DNA of 17,698 nucleotides from contig JBQTHV010000143.1 of assembly GCA_052389555.1 (NCBI GenBank), positions 1 to 17,698 of the forward strand. The letters run 5' to 3'. A program made the translations under genes and the position numbers. The notes below the pieces were generated by a model. It had not been told where the DNA came from. It made no database searches and was given only the letters and a program-made list of their open reading frames with translations. The DNA comes from JABFSM01 sp052389555. GTDB taxonomy: Bacteria > Gemmatimonadota > Gemmatimonadetes > Gemmatimonadales > GWC2-71-9. Every line of letters begins with the position of its first letter. Position 1 is the stretch's first letter. Shown piece after piece: positions 1-7,224 of the stretch.

Positions 1-1
1 C

Positions 2-1210
2 CAGCACTACGCGCTCTTCCCCCATCTGAGCGTCGAGCGCAACGTGGCCTACGGGCTCGAGCGGCGCGGCACCCCCCGTGCCGAGCTGGTCCCGCGGGTT
101 AGGCAAGCGCTGGCCCTGGTTCAGCTCGACCCGGATGCATTCGGCCGGCGGCGCCCGACCGAGCTCTCCGGCGGCCAGCGCCAGCGCGCCGCGCTGGCCC
201 GTGCGCTGGTCACCCGGCCGGCCCTGCTTCTCCTCGACGAGCCGCTCGGCGCGCTGGACCTGTCCCTCCGGAAAGCCATGCAGCTCGAGCTCCAGGCCAA
301 GCTCCAGGCCGGCGCGACCGGCTACGATCTGGTGGTCCCGCCGACCGACACGGTCGAAGCGTTTCGAGCGAGTGGGATCATCGCGCCGCTCTCGACCCGC
401 TACCTTCCCAATCTCAGCAATGTGGCCTCGCTGTTTCGCGGGTTAGGCCACGATCCGGAGGACCGCTTTGCGGTGCCCTGGCAATGGGGCATGACGGGCA
501 TCGCCTGGCGGACCGATCGGGTTGCCGAGCCGCCCGCGAGCTGGGAGGTGTTCCTCGATCCGCGTTATCGCGGCAAGATGACCATGCTCGATGGCCCGCG
601 TGATGTCATCGGCGGGTTTCTCAGGTACCGCGGCCGCTCGCTCAACTCGATTGATCCGGCCGAGCTCGAACAGGCCCGCCGCGATGCGGTGGCCGCCAAG
701 GCCAACCTCAAGGCCTATCTCTCGGCGCCGGTCAAGGCCCAGCTCATCGCGAGCGACGTGTGGATCGCCCAGCTCTGGAACGGGGACGCCGCCCAGGCAG
801 CGCGCGAGGAGCCGGCCATCTCCTGGGTCCTGCCCCGGGAAGGCAGCAATCTCTGGATCGATTCGCTGGTGATTCCGGCTACCGCCCCCCATCCTCGGGC
901 GGCCCACGAATTCATGAACTTCATTCTGCGTCCGGAGATCGGCGCCGCGATCTCGAATGCGACCGGGTACGGCAGCCCCAACCAAGCCGCCCTGTCCCTG
1001 ATTCGCAATCCGGTGCCCTATCCGTCCGTGGAAGAGCGAGGGCGGCTCGAGATCCAGATGGACCTGGGCCGGGCCAGCGGGTTATGGGATGAGGTTTGGA
1101 CGCGGATCAAGACCGCATCTTCTACTCCCCACTCCCCATTCCCGATTCCCGACTCCCGATTCCCTACGAACGGCGGTAAGATAGAGCCTCGCTACGGAGG
1201 AAGGGCATGA
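2..1210 (+). CDS. PotA-type ATPase / PotD-type binding protein in-frame chimera (5' partial)
   Basis: The reading frame is open from base 2, so the start and the Walker A motif lie upstream of the window. The first ~95 codons are the helical and signature part of a polyamine-type ABC ATPase: Q-loop region QHYALFPHLS, signature LSGGQRQR, Walker B LLLLDEP and D-loop LGALD. After LSLRKAMQLEL the frame passes directly into a spermidine/putrescine-binding protein (AKLQAGATGYDLVVPPTD, then a PotD-like fold with IAQLWNGDAA and LWIDSLVIPA). The ATPase H-loop and C-terminal domain, any permease genes, and the PotD signal peptide with about 75 N-terminal residues are absent. The last ~30 codons run through a heptamer array and are probably not part of the ancestral protein. 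The stop overlaps the next start (ATGA). Either a real deletion fused the two genes or the assembly collapsed. As written, neither half should work in transport. Confidence 0.8.
   Translation, partial: QHYALFPHLSVERNVAYGLERRGTPRAELVPRVRQALALVQLDPDAFGRRRPTELSGGQRQRAALARALVTRPALLLLDEPLGALDLSLRKAMQLELQAKLQAGATGYDLVVPPTDTVEAFRASGIIAPLSTRYLPNLSNVASLFRGLGHDPEDRFAVPWQWGMTGIAWRTDRVAEPPASWEVFLDPRYRGKMTMLDGPRDVIGGFLRYRGRSLNSIDPAELEQARRDAVAAKANLKAYLSAPVKAQLIASDVWIAQLWNGDAAQAAREEPAISWVLPREGSNLWIDSLVIPATAPHPRAAHEFMNFILRPEIGAAISNATGYGSPNQAALSLIRNPVPYPSVEERGRLEIQMDLGRASGLWDEVWTRIKTASSTPHSPFPIPDSRFPTNGGKIEPRYGGRA
288..310 (+). other. Fusion junction with 11-bp direct repeat
   Basis: The word AGCTCCAGGCC occurs at 288-298 and again at 300-310, exactly where PotA-type sequence gives way to PotD-type sequence. 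A short repeat at the junction is what microhomology-mediated deletion would leave, and also what could mislead an assembler. Confidence 0.6.
1124..1165. repeat. Heptamer array 1 (ACTCCCC / ATTCCCG)
   Basis: Six consecutive degenerate 7-base units: ACTCCCC, ACTCCCC, ATTCCCG, ATTCCCG, ACTCCCG, ATTCCCT. The array sits between the PotD-like domain and the next gene, and is read in frame by the long upstream ORF as a Pro/Ser/Phe-rich tail. No inverted partner was seen nearby. Confidence 0.85.
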
Positions 1211-1362
1211 GGATCTTCGGTATCGTCTTTGCCACCCTGGGCGCGGGGATGATCCTGTTCGCGCTGGTCTACCTCAATGCCCTGCTGTTCGGGCTGGTCA
1301 ACAGCATGGTAGCGCTCATGGCCGGGCCCCTGGTGGACCGGTTTCTCGCCCGGAAGCGCTAG
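1207..1362 (+). CDS. Small membrane protein (51 aa)
   Basis: ATG at 1207 is preceded by a strong Shine-Dalgarno sequence (GGAGG around 1196-1200), and its first bases overlap the upstream stop in an ATGA arrangement, which suggests translational coupling. The product begins MRIFGIVFATLGAGMILFAL and is hydrophobic for most of its length, so one or two membrane helices are likely; it ends in a basic tail (RFLARKR). I do not recognise a family. It lies just before the RND operon, with a 105-base gap, and could be a membrane accessory protein, but nothing in the sequence proves that. The codon pattern and ribosome site support a real gene, with moderate confidence because it is short. Confidence 0.6.
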   Translation: MRIFGIVFATLGAGMILFALVYLNALLFGLVNSMVALMAGPLVDRFLARKR

Positions 1363-1467
1363 CCGAAACCTCCTGCCGCTCAACAGCTTGGCCCCCCTTC
1401 ACGTAGTATCCTTGCCCGGCCGCTGGCCGAGCCGCCGAGCGCCAAGCCACGAGCTACCGAGCCTTTC

Positions 1468-4400
1468 ATGATTTCCGATATCGCCATCAAGCGCCCCGTC
1501 TTCGCCAGCATGGCCAGCGCCGCATTGGTGCTGTTCGGCGCCATCGGTTACCGGCAGCTCTCGGTGCGGGAATTCCCGGATGTGGATCCGGTGAACGTCT
1601 CGGTTTCGGTCACGCTGCGCGGCGCCAATCCGCACGTCATCGAATCGGCGATTACCGATGTGCTGGAGGACCAGCTCGCCTCGCTCGAAGGGCTGCGCAA
1701 CATGACCAGTCGCAGCTCCGAGCAGAGCTCGAACATCAATCTCGAATTCAATCTCGACCGTCCGATCGAGGCCGCCGCGCAGGACGTGCGCGATATCGTC
1801 GCGCGGGTCCGGGGCCGGCTGCCTCAGCAGATCGAAGACCCCGTGGTGAGCAAGCAGGACGCCGACGCGCGGCCGATGATGTTCATCGGGCTCGAGTCGA
1901 GTATCTACGATCTCATGCAGCTCTCGGAGGTCGCCGAGCAGGTGATGAAGCCGAGGCTCCAGACTATCCCGGGCGTGGCTCGTGCCGACATCCGGGGCGA
2001 GCGCCGCTATGCGATGCGGATCTGGCCCCGGGCATCGGCCCTCGCGGCCCACGGACTCACGGTGCAGGACATCACCAGCGCGATCCAGACCCGCAACATC
2101 GAGATCCCGGCCGGCCGGATCGAGTCAGAGCGGCGGGAATTCTCGGTGCGCTCGCTGGGTGAGCTCCGGACTCCGGAAGAGTTCGCCAACATCGTGGTCT
2201 CGAGTACGGGGGGGCAGCTCGTCAAGCTGGGGGACGTGGCAAAGGTCGAGCTGGGGCCCGAGGACGACCGCTCCATCTTCCGGTTCAACGGCCGGCCGGC
2301 CGTGGGCCTCTCCATCGTCCGGCAGTCCAAGGCCAACCTGGTGGAAGTGGCCGACGGGATTCGCGCCGCGCTGCCCGAGCTGCAGGCCGCGCTCCCTCCG
2401 GGTGTCACCGCGAGTCTGGGTTACGACCAGTCGATGTACGTGAAGCGGTCGATCACCGAGGCCAAGGAAACCCTGGTGATCGCCGGCCTCCTGGTGGTTC
2501 TCATCATTTTCATCTTCCTGCGCAATCTGCGCGCGACCATCATCCCGGGGCTGGCCATCCCTGCGTCGATCATCTCCACGTTCGCGGTGATGTATGCCCT
2601 GGGGTTCTCGATCAACAATCTCACCCTGCTCGCGCTCACTCTCGCGATCGGCATCGTCGTGGATGACGCGATCATCGTGCTGGAGAACGCGTACCGGCAC
2701 CAGGAAGAGCTGCACGAGACCCCGGATCAGGCCGCTTCGCAGGGTACCCGGGAGATCGCCTTCGCGGTGATCGCGACGACCGCCTCGCTGGTCGCGGTCT
2801 TCATGCCCCTGGCGTTTCTCAAGGGCAACACCGGACGGCTCTTCAACGAGTTCGGCATCGCGGTGGCCGCGGCGGTCGCCATTTCCGGATTTGTCGCGCT
2901 GACGCTGACGCCGATGCTCTGCGCCAAGATTCTGCGGGTCCCCTCGCGACACGGGCGGCTGTATCAGAGTTTCGATCGCGGATTCCGTGCGCTCGCGACC
3001 GGCTACCAGCGGGTCCTTGGAGCAGCTCTCCGGCATCGCTTCGCGGTGGTGACCGTGACGCTGGCCCTGATCGGCGGCGCCGTGTTCGTGTTCCTGCAGC
3101 TCAAGCGCGAGTTCGTGCCCTCCGAGGACCGCGGCCAGATCCAGATTCAGGTGACCGGCCCGGAAGGCGCTACGCTGGCATTCACCGACGAGTACCAGCG
3201 CCAGGTGGAGCGTATCCTGGCCGATGTTCCCGAGATCGACAACTACACCAGTACGATCGGCGGCGGGGGATTCGGCGGAGGCTCGGTGAGCGGAGGCCAG
3301 CTCTTTGTCCGGCTGGTGGACTGGTCCCAGCGCGTGCGCTCGGCCCAGGAGATCATCGAGGAGCTCCGGCCCAAACTGGCTCGGATCCCGGGTGTGCAGG
3401 CCTTCGCGAATAACCCGCCGGCGTTCGGTGGCTTCGGCTCCGCGGTCCAGTTCGTCGTCCGCAATCCCGACTTCGACAGTCTCTACGCCGGCGTGCAGGC
3501 CATGCTCGCGCGGGCCCGCCAGATTCGCGGGCTCACCAACGTCGATACCGACATGCGAATCAACAAGCCCGAGCTCTCGGTGAGCTACGACCGCGACCGG
3601 GCCGAAGACCTCGGCGTGCCGGTGCGCGACGTCGCGGGAACCATGCAGGCGCTCCTGGGCGGCCAGCGGGTCGGCACCTTCTCGAGAAACAACAAGCTGT
3701 ATTACGTGATGGTCCAGCTCGCGCCCGAGGAGCGGGCCACCCCATCAGACATGAGCGGGCTCTCGGTGCGCGGCCGCGGCGGGGAGCCGATCAAACTGGA
3801 CCAGCTTGCGCGAGTGAGCGAGGGCGTCGGGCCCCGCACCTTGAGCCACTACCTGCGGGTGCGCTCGGCCCAGATTTCGGGGGGCCTGGCGCCGGGCTTC
3901 ACCCTGGGCGAGGCGCTCGATTCGCTCGAGGCCATCGCGCGGGAAGTGCTCCCCGCCGGCTCGACTACCGCGCTGGCCGGCGAGTCGCGCGAGCTCCGCG
4001 AGAGCGGAACCTCGCTGTACTTCGCCTTCGCGCTCGCCTTGATCTTCGTGTTCATGGTGCTCGCCTCCCAGTTCGAGTCGCTGGTCCATCCGTTCACGGT
4101 GCTCACCGCGGTGCCGCTCGCCGTCACCGGCGCCATCTTCACGCTCTTCCTCGCCAAGTCGAGCATCAATCTCTACAGCCAGATCGGGATGATCCTGCTG
4201 ATCGGGCTGGTGGCCAAGAACTCGATCTTGCTGGTGGACTATACCAACCGGCTGCGGGCGCGCGGCCTGGAGACCGCGGCGGCCCTGGTCGAAGCTGGGC
4301 GGGTTAGGCTCCGGCCCATCCTCATGACGTCCGTGGCCATCGTCATGGGCGCCGTGCCGATCGCGCTGGCCCTGGGAGCCGGCTCGATCAGCCGCCGCCC

Positions 4401-4557
4401 GCTCGGGTATGCGATCGTGGGCGGGGTGGTCTTTTCCACCGCGCTGACGCTCTTCCTCGTGCCGGTCGTGTATTCGCTGGTGGAAGGGGTCCGGGTCCGG
4501 GTCCGCGGCCTGCGCCGGAAGCGCGCCGCCCAGCCGGTCCCGGCGGAGGTGAAGTGA
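1468..4557 (+). CDS. RND-type efflux permease, AcrB/MexB-like (HAE1 group)
   Basis: A 1029-residue protein, the normal length for an inner-membrane proton/drug antiporter of the RND superfamily. It starts MISDIAIKRPVFASMASAAL, the typical cytoplasmic end and first membrane helix. The proton-relay aspartates are visible as D399-D400 in GIVVDDAIIVLEN (TM4), and the matching lysine is K917 in GLVAKNSILLVDYT (TM10). Two large periplasmic loops follow TM1 and TM7, and the second contains an unusually Gly-rich stretch (TIGGGGFGGGSVSGG, around residues 594-608). The stop overlaps the start of the TolC-like gene (GTGA), and the adaptor follows, giving a complete tripartite pump. The substrate cannot be read from the sequence. 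The basic C-terminus (about residues 1007-1029) is cytoplasmic. The motif GCGGGTTAGG lies at 4299-4308. Confidence 0.96.
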   Translation: MISDIAIKRPVFASMASAALVLFGAIGYRQLSVREFPDVDPVNVSVSVTLRGANPHVIESAITDVLEDQLASLEGLRNMTSRSSEQSSNINLEFNLDRPIEAAAQDVRDIVARVRGRLPQQIEDPVVSKQDADARPMMFIGLESSIYDLMQLSEVAEQVMKPRLQTIPGVARADIRGERRYAMRIWPRASALAAHGLTVQDITSAIQTRNIEIPAGRIESERREFSVRSLGELRTPEEFANIVVSSTGGQLVKLGDVAKVELGPEDDRSIFRFNGRPAVGLSIVRQSKANLVEVADGIRAALPELQAALPPGVTASLGYDQSMYVKRSITEAKETLVIAGLLVVLIIFIFLRNLRATIIPGLAIPASIISTFAVMYALGFSINNLTLLALTLAIGIVVDDAIIVLENAYRHQEELHETPDQAASQGTREIAFAVIATTASLVAVFMPLAFLKGNTGRLFNEFGIAVAAAVAISGFVALTLTPMLCAKILRVPSRHGRLYQSFDRGFRALATGYQRVLGAALRHRFAVVTVTLALIGGAVFVFLQLKREFVPSEDRGQIQIQVTGPEGATLAFTDEYQRQVERILADVPEIDNYTSTIGGGGFGGGSVSGGQLFVRLVDWSQRVRSAQEIIEELRPKLARIPGVQAFANNPPAFGGFGSAVQFVVRNPDFDSLYAGVQAMLARARQIRGLTNVDTDMRINKPELSVSYDRDRAEDLGVPVRDVAGTMQALLGGQRVGTFSRNNKLYYVMVQLAPEERATPSDMSGLSVRGRGGEPIKLDQLARVSEGVGPRTLSHYLRVRSAQISGGLAPGFTLGEALDSLEAIAREVLPAGSTTALAGESRELRESGTSLYFAFALALIFVFMVLASQFESLVHPFTVLTAVPLAVTGAIFTLFLAKSSINLYSQIGMILLIGLVAKNSILLVDYTNRLRARGLETAAALVEAGRVRLRPILMTSVAIVMGAVPIALALGAGSISRRPLGYAIVGGVVFSTALTLFLVPVVYSLVEGVRVRVRGLRRKRAAQPVPAEVK

Positions 4558-5834
4558 TCGCGCTCCTGCTCGCGGTCCAGGCCGGGTTAGGCTCCCCCGA
4601 CGACTCGCTCCCGCGGATCACTCTGACGGAAGCGCTGCAGCGGGCGGTGCGGCTCGACCCGGGTTATGTACAGGCCGTCGGAGCGGTCGATAACGCCGCC
4701 TGGGCGCGGCGGGCGGCGATCAGCGCCATGATCCTGCCCTCCCTCACCGCCAGCACCGATTACACCGCCTACACCATCGATCAGTTCAACGTGGGAACCG
4801 GGGCCCCCGCCCGGACGTTGGCCACGATGCGGCTGGATGCCCGCTTCGAGATCTTTACCGGGGGACGAAAGCTCGCCGAGCTCGCCCGTACCGCGGCGGA
4901 GGACGAAGGGGCCGAGGCGAACGAGCTCGTGCAGCAGTTCCGCGCCGCCCTCGATACCGAGGCCGATTACTACGCGGTCCTGAGTAACCGCGAGCTGGTT
5001 GACGTGGCCCGCGACCGGCTCCACCGAGCTCAGGAGGGGTTCACGGTGGCCCGCGCGCGCGTGGTGAGCGGAGCCGCGGTCCAGACCGACTCGCTCCAGC
5101 TCGTCCTCGAGCTCGACCGCGCCCGGATCGATCTGCTCCTCGCCGAGTCCCGGCTTCGGGTGGCGCGGCTCCGGTTGGGTGGACGAGTCGCCCTGCCGGG
5201 ACCGGTGGACGCGGTGCCCCTCGACACTCTCCCGGCTGCCGGGTTGCCGATGAGCCTTGCCGAAGCGATCGCGCTCGCCCTGGAGCAGGGACCCGATTAT
5301 CGGGTTGCCCGCGCGAGTGAACGCGCGGCGGAGGCGGCCTTGAGAGTCCAGCGGGGGAGCTATCTCCCCCTGGCGGTGGTAACCGCGAACACGGTCGGTT
5401 TCGGCGATGACCCGTTCACCCGAGGGTTATCCCGCAGCACACTCACCTTCAGCGTCAGCTTTCCGATTTGGAATAATGCCCAGCGCGAGCTGGCCTCCAG
5501 CCGGACCCGGACTACCCGCGACCTCGCCCGGGTGACCCGGGAGGAGCTGGAGCGGTCTGCGGAAGCGGATGTGACGGCCGCCTACGAGGCATACGAAACC
5601 GCCCGCGCCACGACCGAGGTTTCGGGGCATGGGCTCACCGTCGCCCGCGAGGTCTATCGGGTCCAGGAAGCTCGCTATCGAGCCGGAGCGAGCACCATTC
5701 TCGATCTGCTCGATGCCCAGACCGGCCTCACCGAAGCACAAGCCACTCTGGTCCAGGCGCGATATGCCGCGCGGCTCGCGCTCGCCGGACTCGAGGCGAT
5801 GCTCGGCCGCCGCCTCCTTGGGGACAAGGACTGA
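4554..5834 (+). CDS. TolC-family outer-membrane efflux channel
   Basis: Start GTG at 4554 overlaps the permease stop by four bases and follows a clear ribosome site (GGAGGTGA, 4545-4552), so translation is probably coupled. The 426-residue product has a short hydrophobic leader (MIALLLAVQAGLG) and two outer-membrane efflux protein (OEP) repeats, roughly residues 22-215 and 232-420, each rich in Ala/Arg/Glu heptads typical of the periplasmic alpha-barrel. The conserved turn ending in YRAGASTILDLLDAQTGL near the C-terminus is the family hallmark. It would form the exit duct for the RND pump encoded on either side. The leader is short, but no better upstream start exists because the permease gene occupies that DNA. 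A C-rich variant of the dispersed decamer lies in the leader codons at 4582-4591. Confidence 0.93.
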   Translation: MIALLLAVQAGLGSPDDSLPRITLTEALQRAVRLDPGYVQAVGAVDNAAWARRAAISAMILPSLTASTDYTAYTIDQFNVGTGAPARTLATMRLDARFEIFTGGRKLAELARTAAEDEGAEANELVQQFRAALDTEADYYAVLSNRELVDVARDRLHRAQEGFTVARARVVSGAAVQTDSLQLVLELDRARIDLLLAESRLRVARLRLGGRVALPGPVDAVPLDTLPAAGLPMSLAEAIALALEQGPDYRVARASERAAEAALRVQRGSYLPLAVVTANTVGFGDDPFTRGLSRSTLTFSVSFPIWNNAQRELASSRTRTTRDLARVTREELERSAEADVTAAYEAYETARATTEVSGHGLTVAREVYRVQEARYRAGASTILDLLDAQTGLTEAQATLVQARYAARLALAGLEAMLGRRLLGDKD

Positions 5835-5836
5835 CC

Positions 5837-7018
5837 GTGCGCCACCTCAGCTTGCCGTCCAGCCGTCCAGCCGTCGGGCCGTCCGTCCGGTTCGCCCCGC
5901 TCGCCCTGTGCGCCCTGTCCGCTCTGTCCGCCCTGTCCGCCTTGTCCTGCAGCGGCTCCGGAGCGGCGGCCGGGGGAAGTGGGGGACGCGGCCGCGGCCC
6001 ATCCGGTCCCGTCCCGGTGGAAGTGGTGCGGGCTCGCACCGACACGGTCGTCGATGCGATCACCGCGACCGGTCAAATCGAGGCGATGCAGTCGATCGAG
6101 CTCCGGCCCGAGGTTGATGGCCGGCTGGTGGAGATCCTGGTCCGGGAGGGTGCCGACGTCTCGAGGGGCACGCCGCTCTTCAAGGTCGATGACGCCGAGC
6201 TCAAGGCCCAGGTGGCCCGGGCCCGGGCCGATCGCGATCTGGCCGAGCAGGCCCTAACCCGCACGCGCCAGCTCCTTGCCGAGCAGGCCGCTGCCCCGGC
6301 CGATGTGGAGCGCGCCGAAGCCCAGATGCGGAGCACCCAAGCGGCGCTGGATCTGCTCGCACTCCGGCTCGACCGAACCGTGGTGCGGGCCCCGTTCGCC
6401 GGCGTGGCAGGCCGCCGGCTGGCCAGCCTGGGCGACTACGTCAACACCAGCACCAGATTGATCACGCTCCAGACCGTCAACCCGCAGCGGGCGGTCTTCC
6501 AGGTGCCGGAGCGCTACGCCGCCGAGCTCAAAGTGGGCCAGCAGGTGATGTTCCGGGTCGCCGCCCTGGGCGAGAAGGAGTTCCCTGCCACGGTCGACTT
6601 CGTGGATCCCGTGGTGGCGCTCCCCGGCCGCACCATCACGGTCAAGGGGCTCGCCCCTAACCCGCAGCGCGTGCTCCAGGCCGGGATGTTCATCGAGGCC
6701 CGGCTGGTCACCCAAGTCCGGCCCCATGCCGTGGTCATCCCGGAAGACGCGGTGAGCCCGATGCAGGGCTCGATGTGGGTCTGGGTGGTGGCCGAAGGCA
6801 AGGCGGAGCGCCGCCAGGTCACCCTGGGCGTCCGGATGCCCGGGCTGGTCGAGGTGCGCGAGGGCGTCGCCGTCGGGGAGCCGGTGGTGGTAGGTGGTGC
6901 TGAGCGGCTCCTCCCCGGTGCGCCGGTCCAGGCCACCGAACATCCGCGCGGAACCCAGCCTGCCGACACCGGCACTCGGCTTCGCCCCCCCTCCACCGAT
7001 TCCATTCCAGAACGCTGA
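5837..7018 (+). CDS. RND efflux adaptor (membrane fusion protein), lipoprotein
   Basis: GTG at 5837 lies 2 bases after the TolC-like stop, with AAGGA upstream. The 393-residue product begins with a leader containing four Ala-Leu-Ser repeats and ends it at a probable lipidation cysteine, C38 (context ALSALSC; the -3 residue is Ala rather than the usual Leu). A Gly-rich linker follows. Next come the first lipoyl half (about 85-117, LRPEVDGRLVEILVREGADV), an alpha-helical hairpin (about 118-182), the second lipoyl half (VRAPFAGVAGRRLASLGDYV), beta-barrel and membrane-proximal domains. It should link the inner-membrane pump to the TolC-like duct. The adaptor being last is unusual; adaptor-pump-channel is the common order. 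The C-terminal 30 residues are Pro/Thr/Arg-rich and probably disordered. Confidence 0.93.
   Translation: MRHLSLPSSRPAVGPSVRFAPLALCALSALSALSALSCSGSGAAAGGSGGRGRGPSGPVPVEVVRARTDTVVDAITATGQIEAMQSIELRPEVDGRLVEILVREGADVSRGTPLFKVDDAELKAQVARARADRDLAEQALTRTRQLLAEQAAAPADVERAEAQMRSTQAALDLLALRLDRTVVRAPFAGVAGRRLASLGDYVNTSTRLITLQTVNPQRAVFQVPERYAAELKVGQQVMFRVAALGEKEFPATVDFVDPVVALPGRTITVKGLAPNPQRVLQAGMFIEARLVTQVRPHAVVIPEDAVSPMQGSMWVWVVAEGKAERRQVTLGVRMPGLVEVREGVAVGEPVVVGGAERLLPGAPVQATEHPRGTQPADTGTRLRPPSTDSIPER
5862..5955 (+). repeat. Short tandem repeats of 8 and 9 bases encoding a signal peptide
   Basis: An 8-base word (GCCGTCCA and variants) at about 5864-5890 is followed by a 9-base word, CGCCCTGTC, in five near-copies up to about 5947. 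Nine bases keep the frame, so the array encodes the Ala-Leu-Ser repeats of the adaptor's lipoprotein leader. The same CGCCCTGNN word recurs in the spacer at about 10349-10366. Confidence 0.8.
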
Positions 7019-7020
7019 GA

Positions 7021-7093
7021 CTCGGTTCTCGGCACTCGCGGCTCGGCCCTCGGCCCCACCCGCCCCCCACCGCCGAGAGCCGGGCGCCGAGCC
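7021..7093. repeat. Heptamer array 2, inverted pair (CTCGGCC / GCCGAGA)
   Basis: Five units at 7021-7055 (CTCGGTT, CTCGGCA, CTCGCGG, CTCGGCC, CTCGGCC) face three complementary units at 7072-7093 (GCCGAGA, GCCGGGC, GCCGAGC). The array starts two bases after the adaptor stop codon. The arms can fold into a GC-rich hairpin, so it may end or protect the efflux mRNA. There is no T-tract, so it is not a standard intrinsic terminator. Confidence 0.8.
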
Positions 7094-7109
7094 ACAACCA
7101 GGAACCCTA

Positions 7110-7185
7110 AATTGTGCATGATTTAAGCTAAAAATAGTGTGACTAAAGATTATTTATTGACTTTTTAGGATAGCCACGGTACTGT
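7110..7185 (+). promoter_or_regulatory. AT-rich promoter region of glutamine synthetase gene
   Basis: This is the most AT-rich stretch in the window (about 7108-7170). TTGACT at 7157-7162 and TACTGT at 7180-7185 are 17 bases apart and could be -35 and -10 elements, with the A/T-rich DNA upstream acting like an UP element. The -35 match is good, the -10 weak (3 of 6). A start of transcription near 7192 would leave a leader of about 30 bases before the ATG at 7225. Confidence 0.45.
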
Positions 7186-7224
7186 GTGCCCTTTCCTGTC
7201 ACCCCTCGCCCCGTGGAGTCGGCC

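Noticed and set aside
2125..3036. Long minus-strand open frame (303 codons) inside the RND gene
   Set aside because: Its product is rich in Arg, Glu, Asp and His with no domain, typical of the antisense frame of a GC-rich gene; the plus strand holds a clear RND permease.
6250..6262. Telomere-like sequence (GGGTTAGGG on the minus strand)
   Set aside because: It is a single copy of the dispersed decamer in coding DNA, not a tandem array; the likeness to TTAGGG repeats is coincidental.
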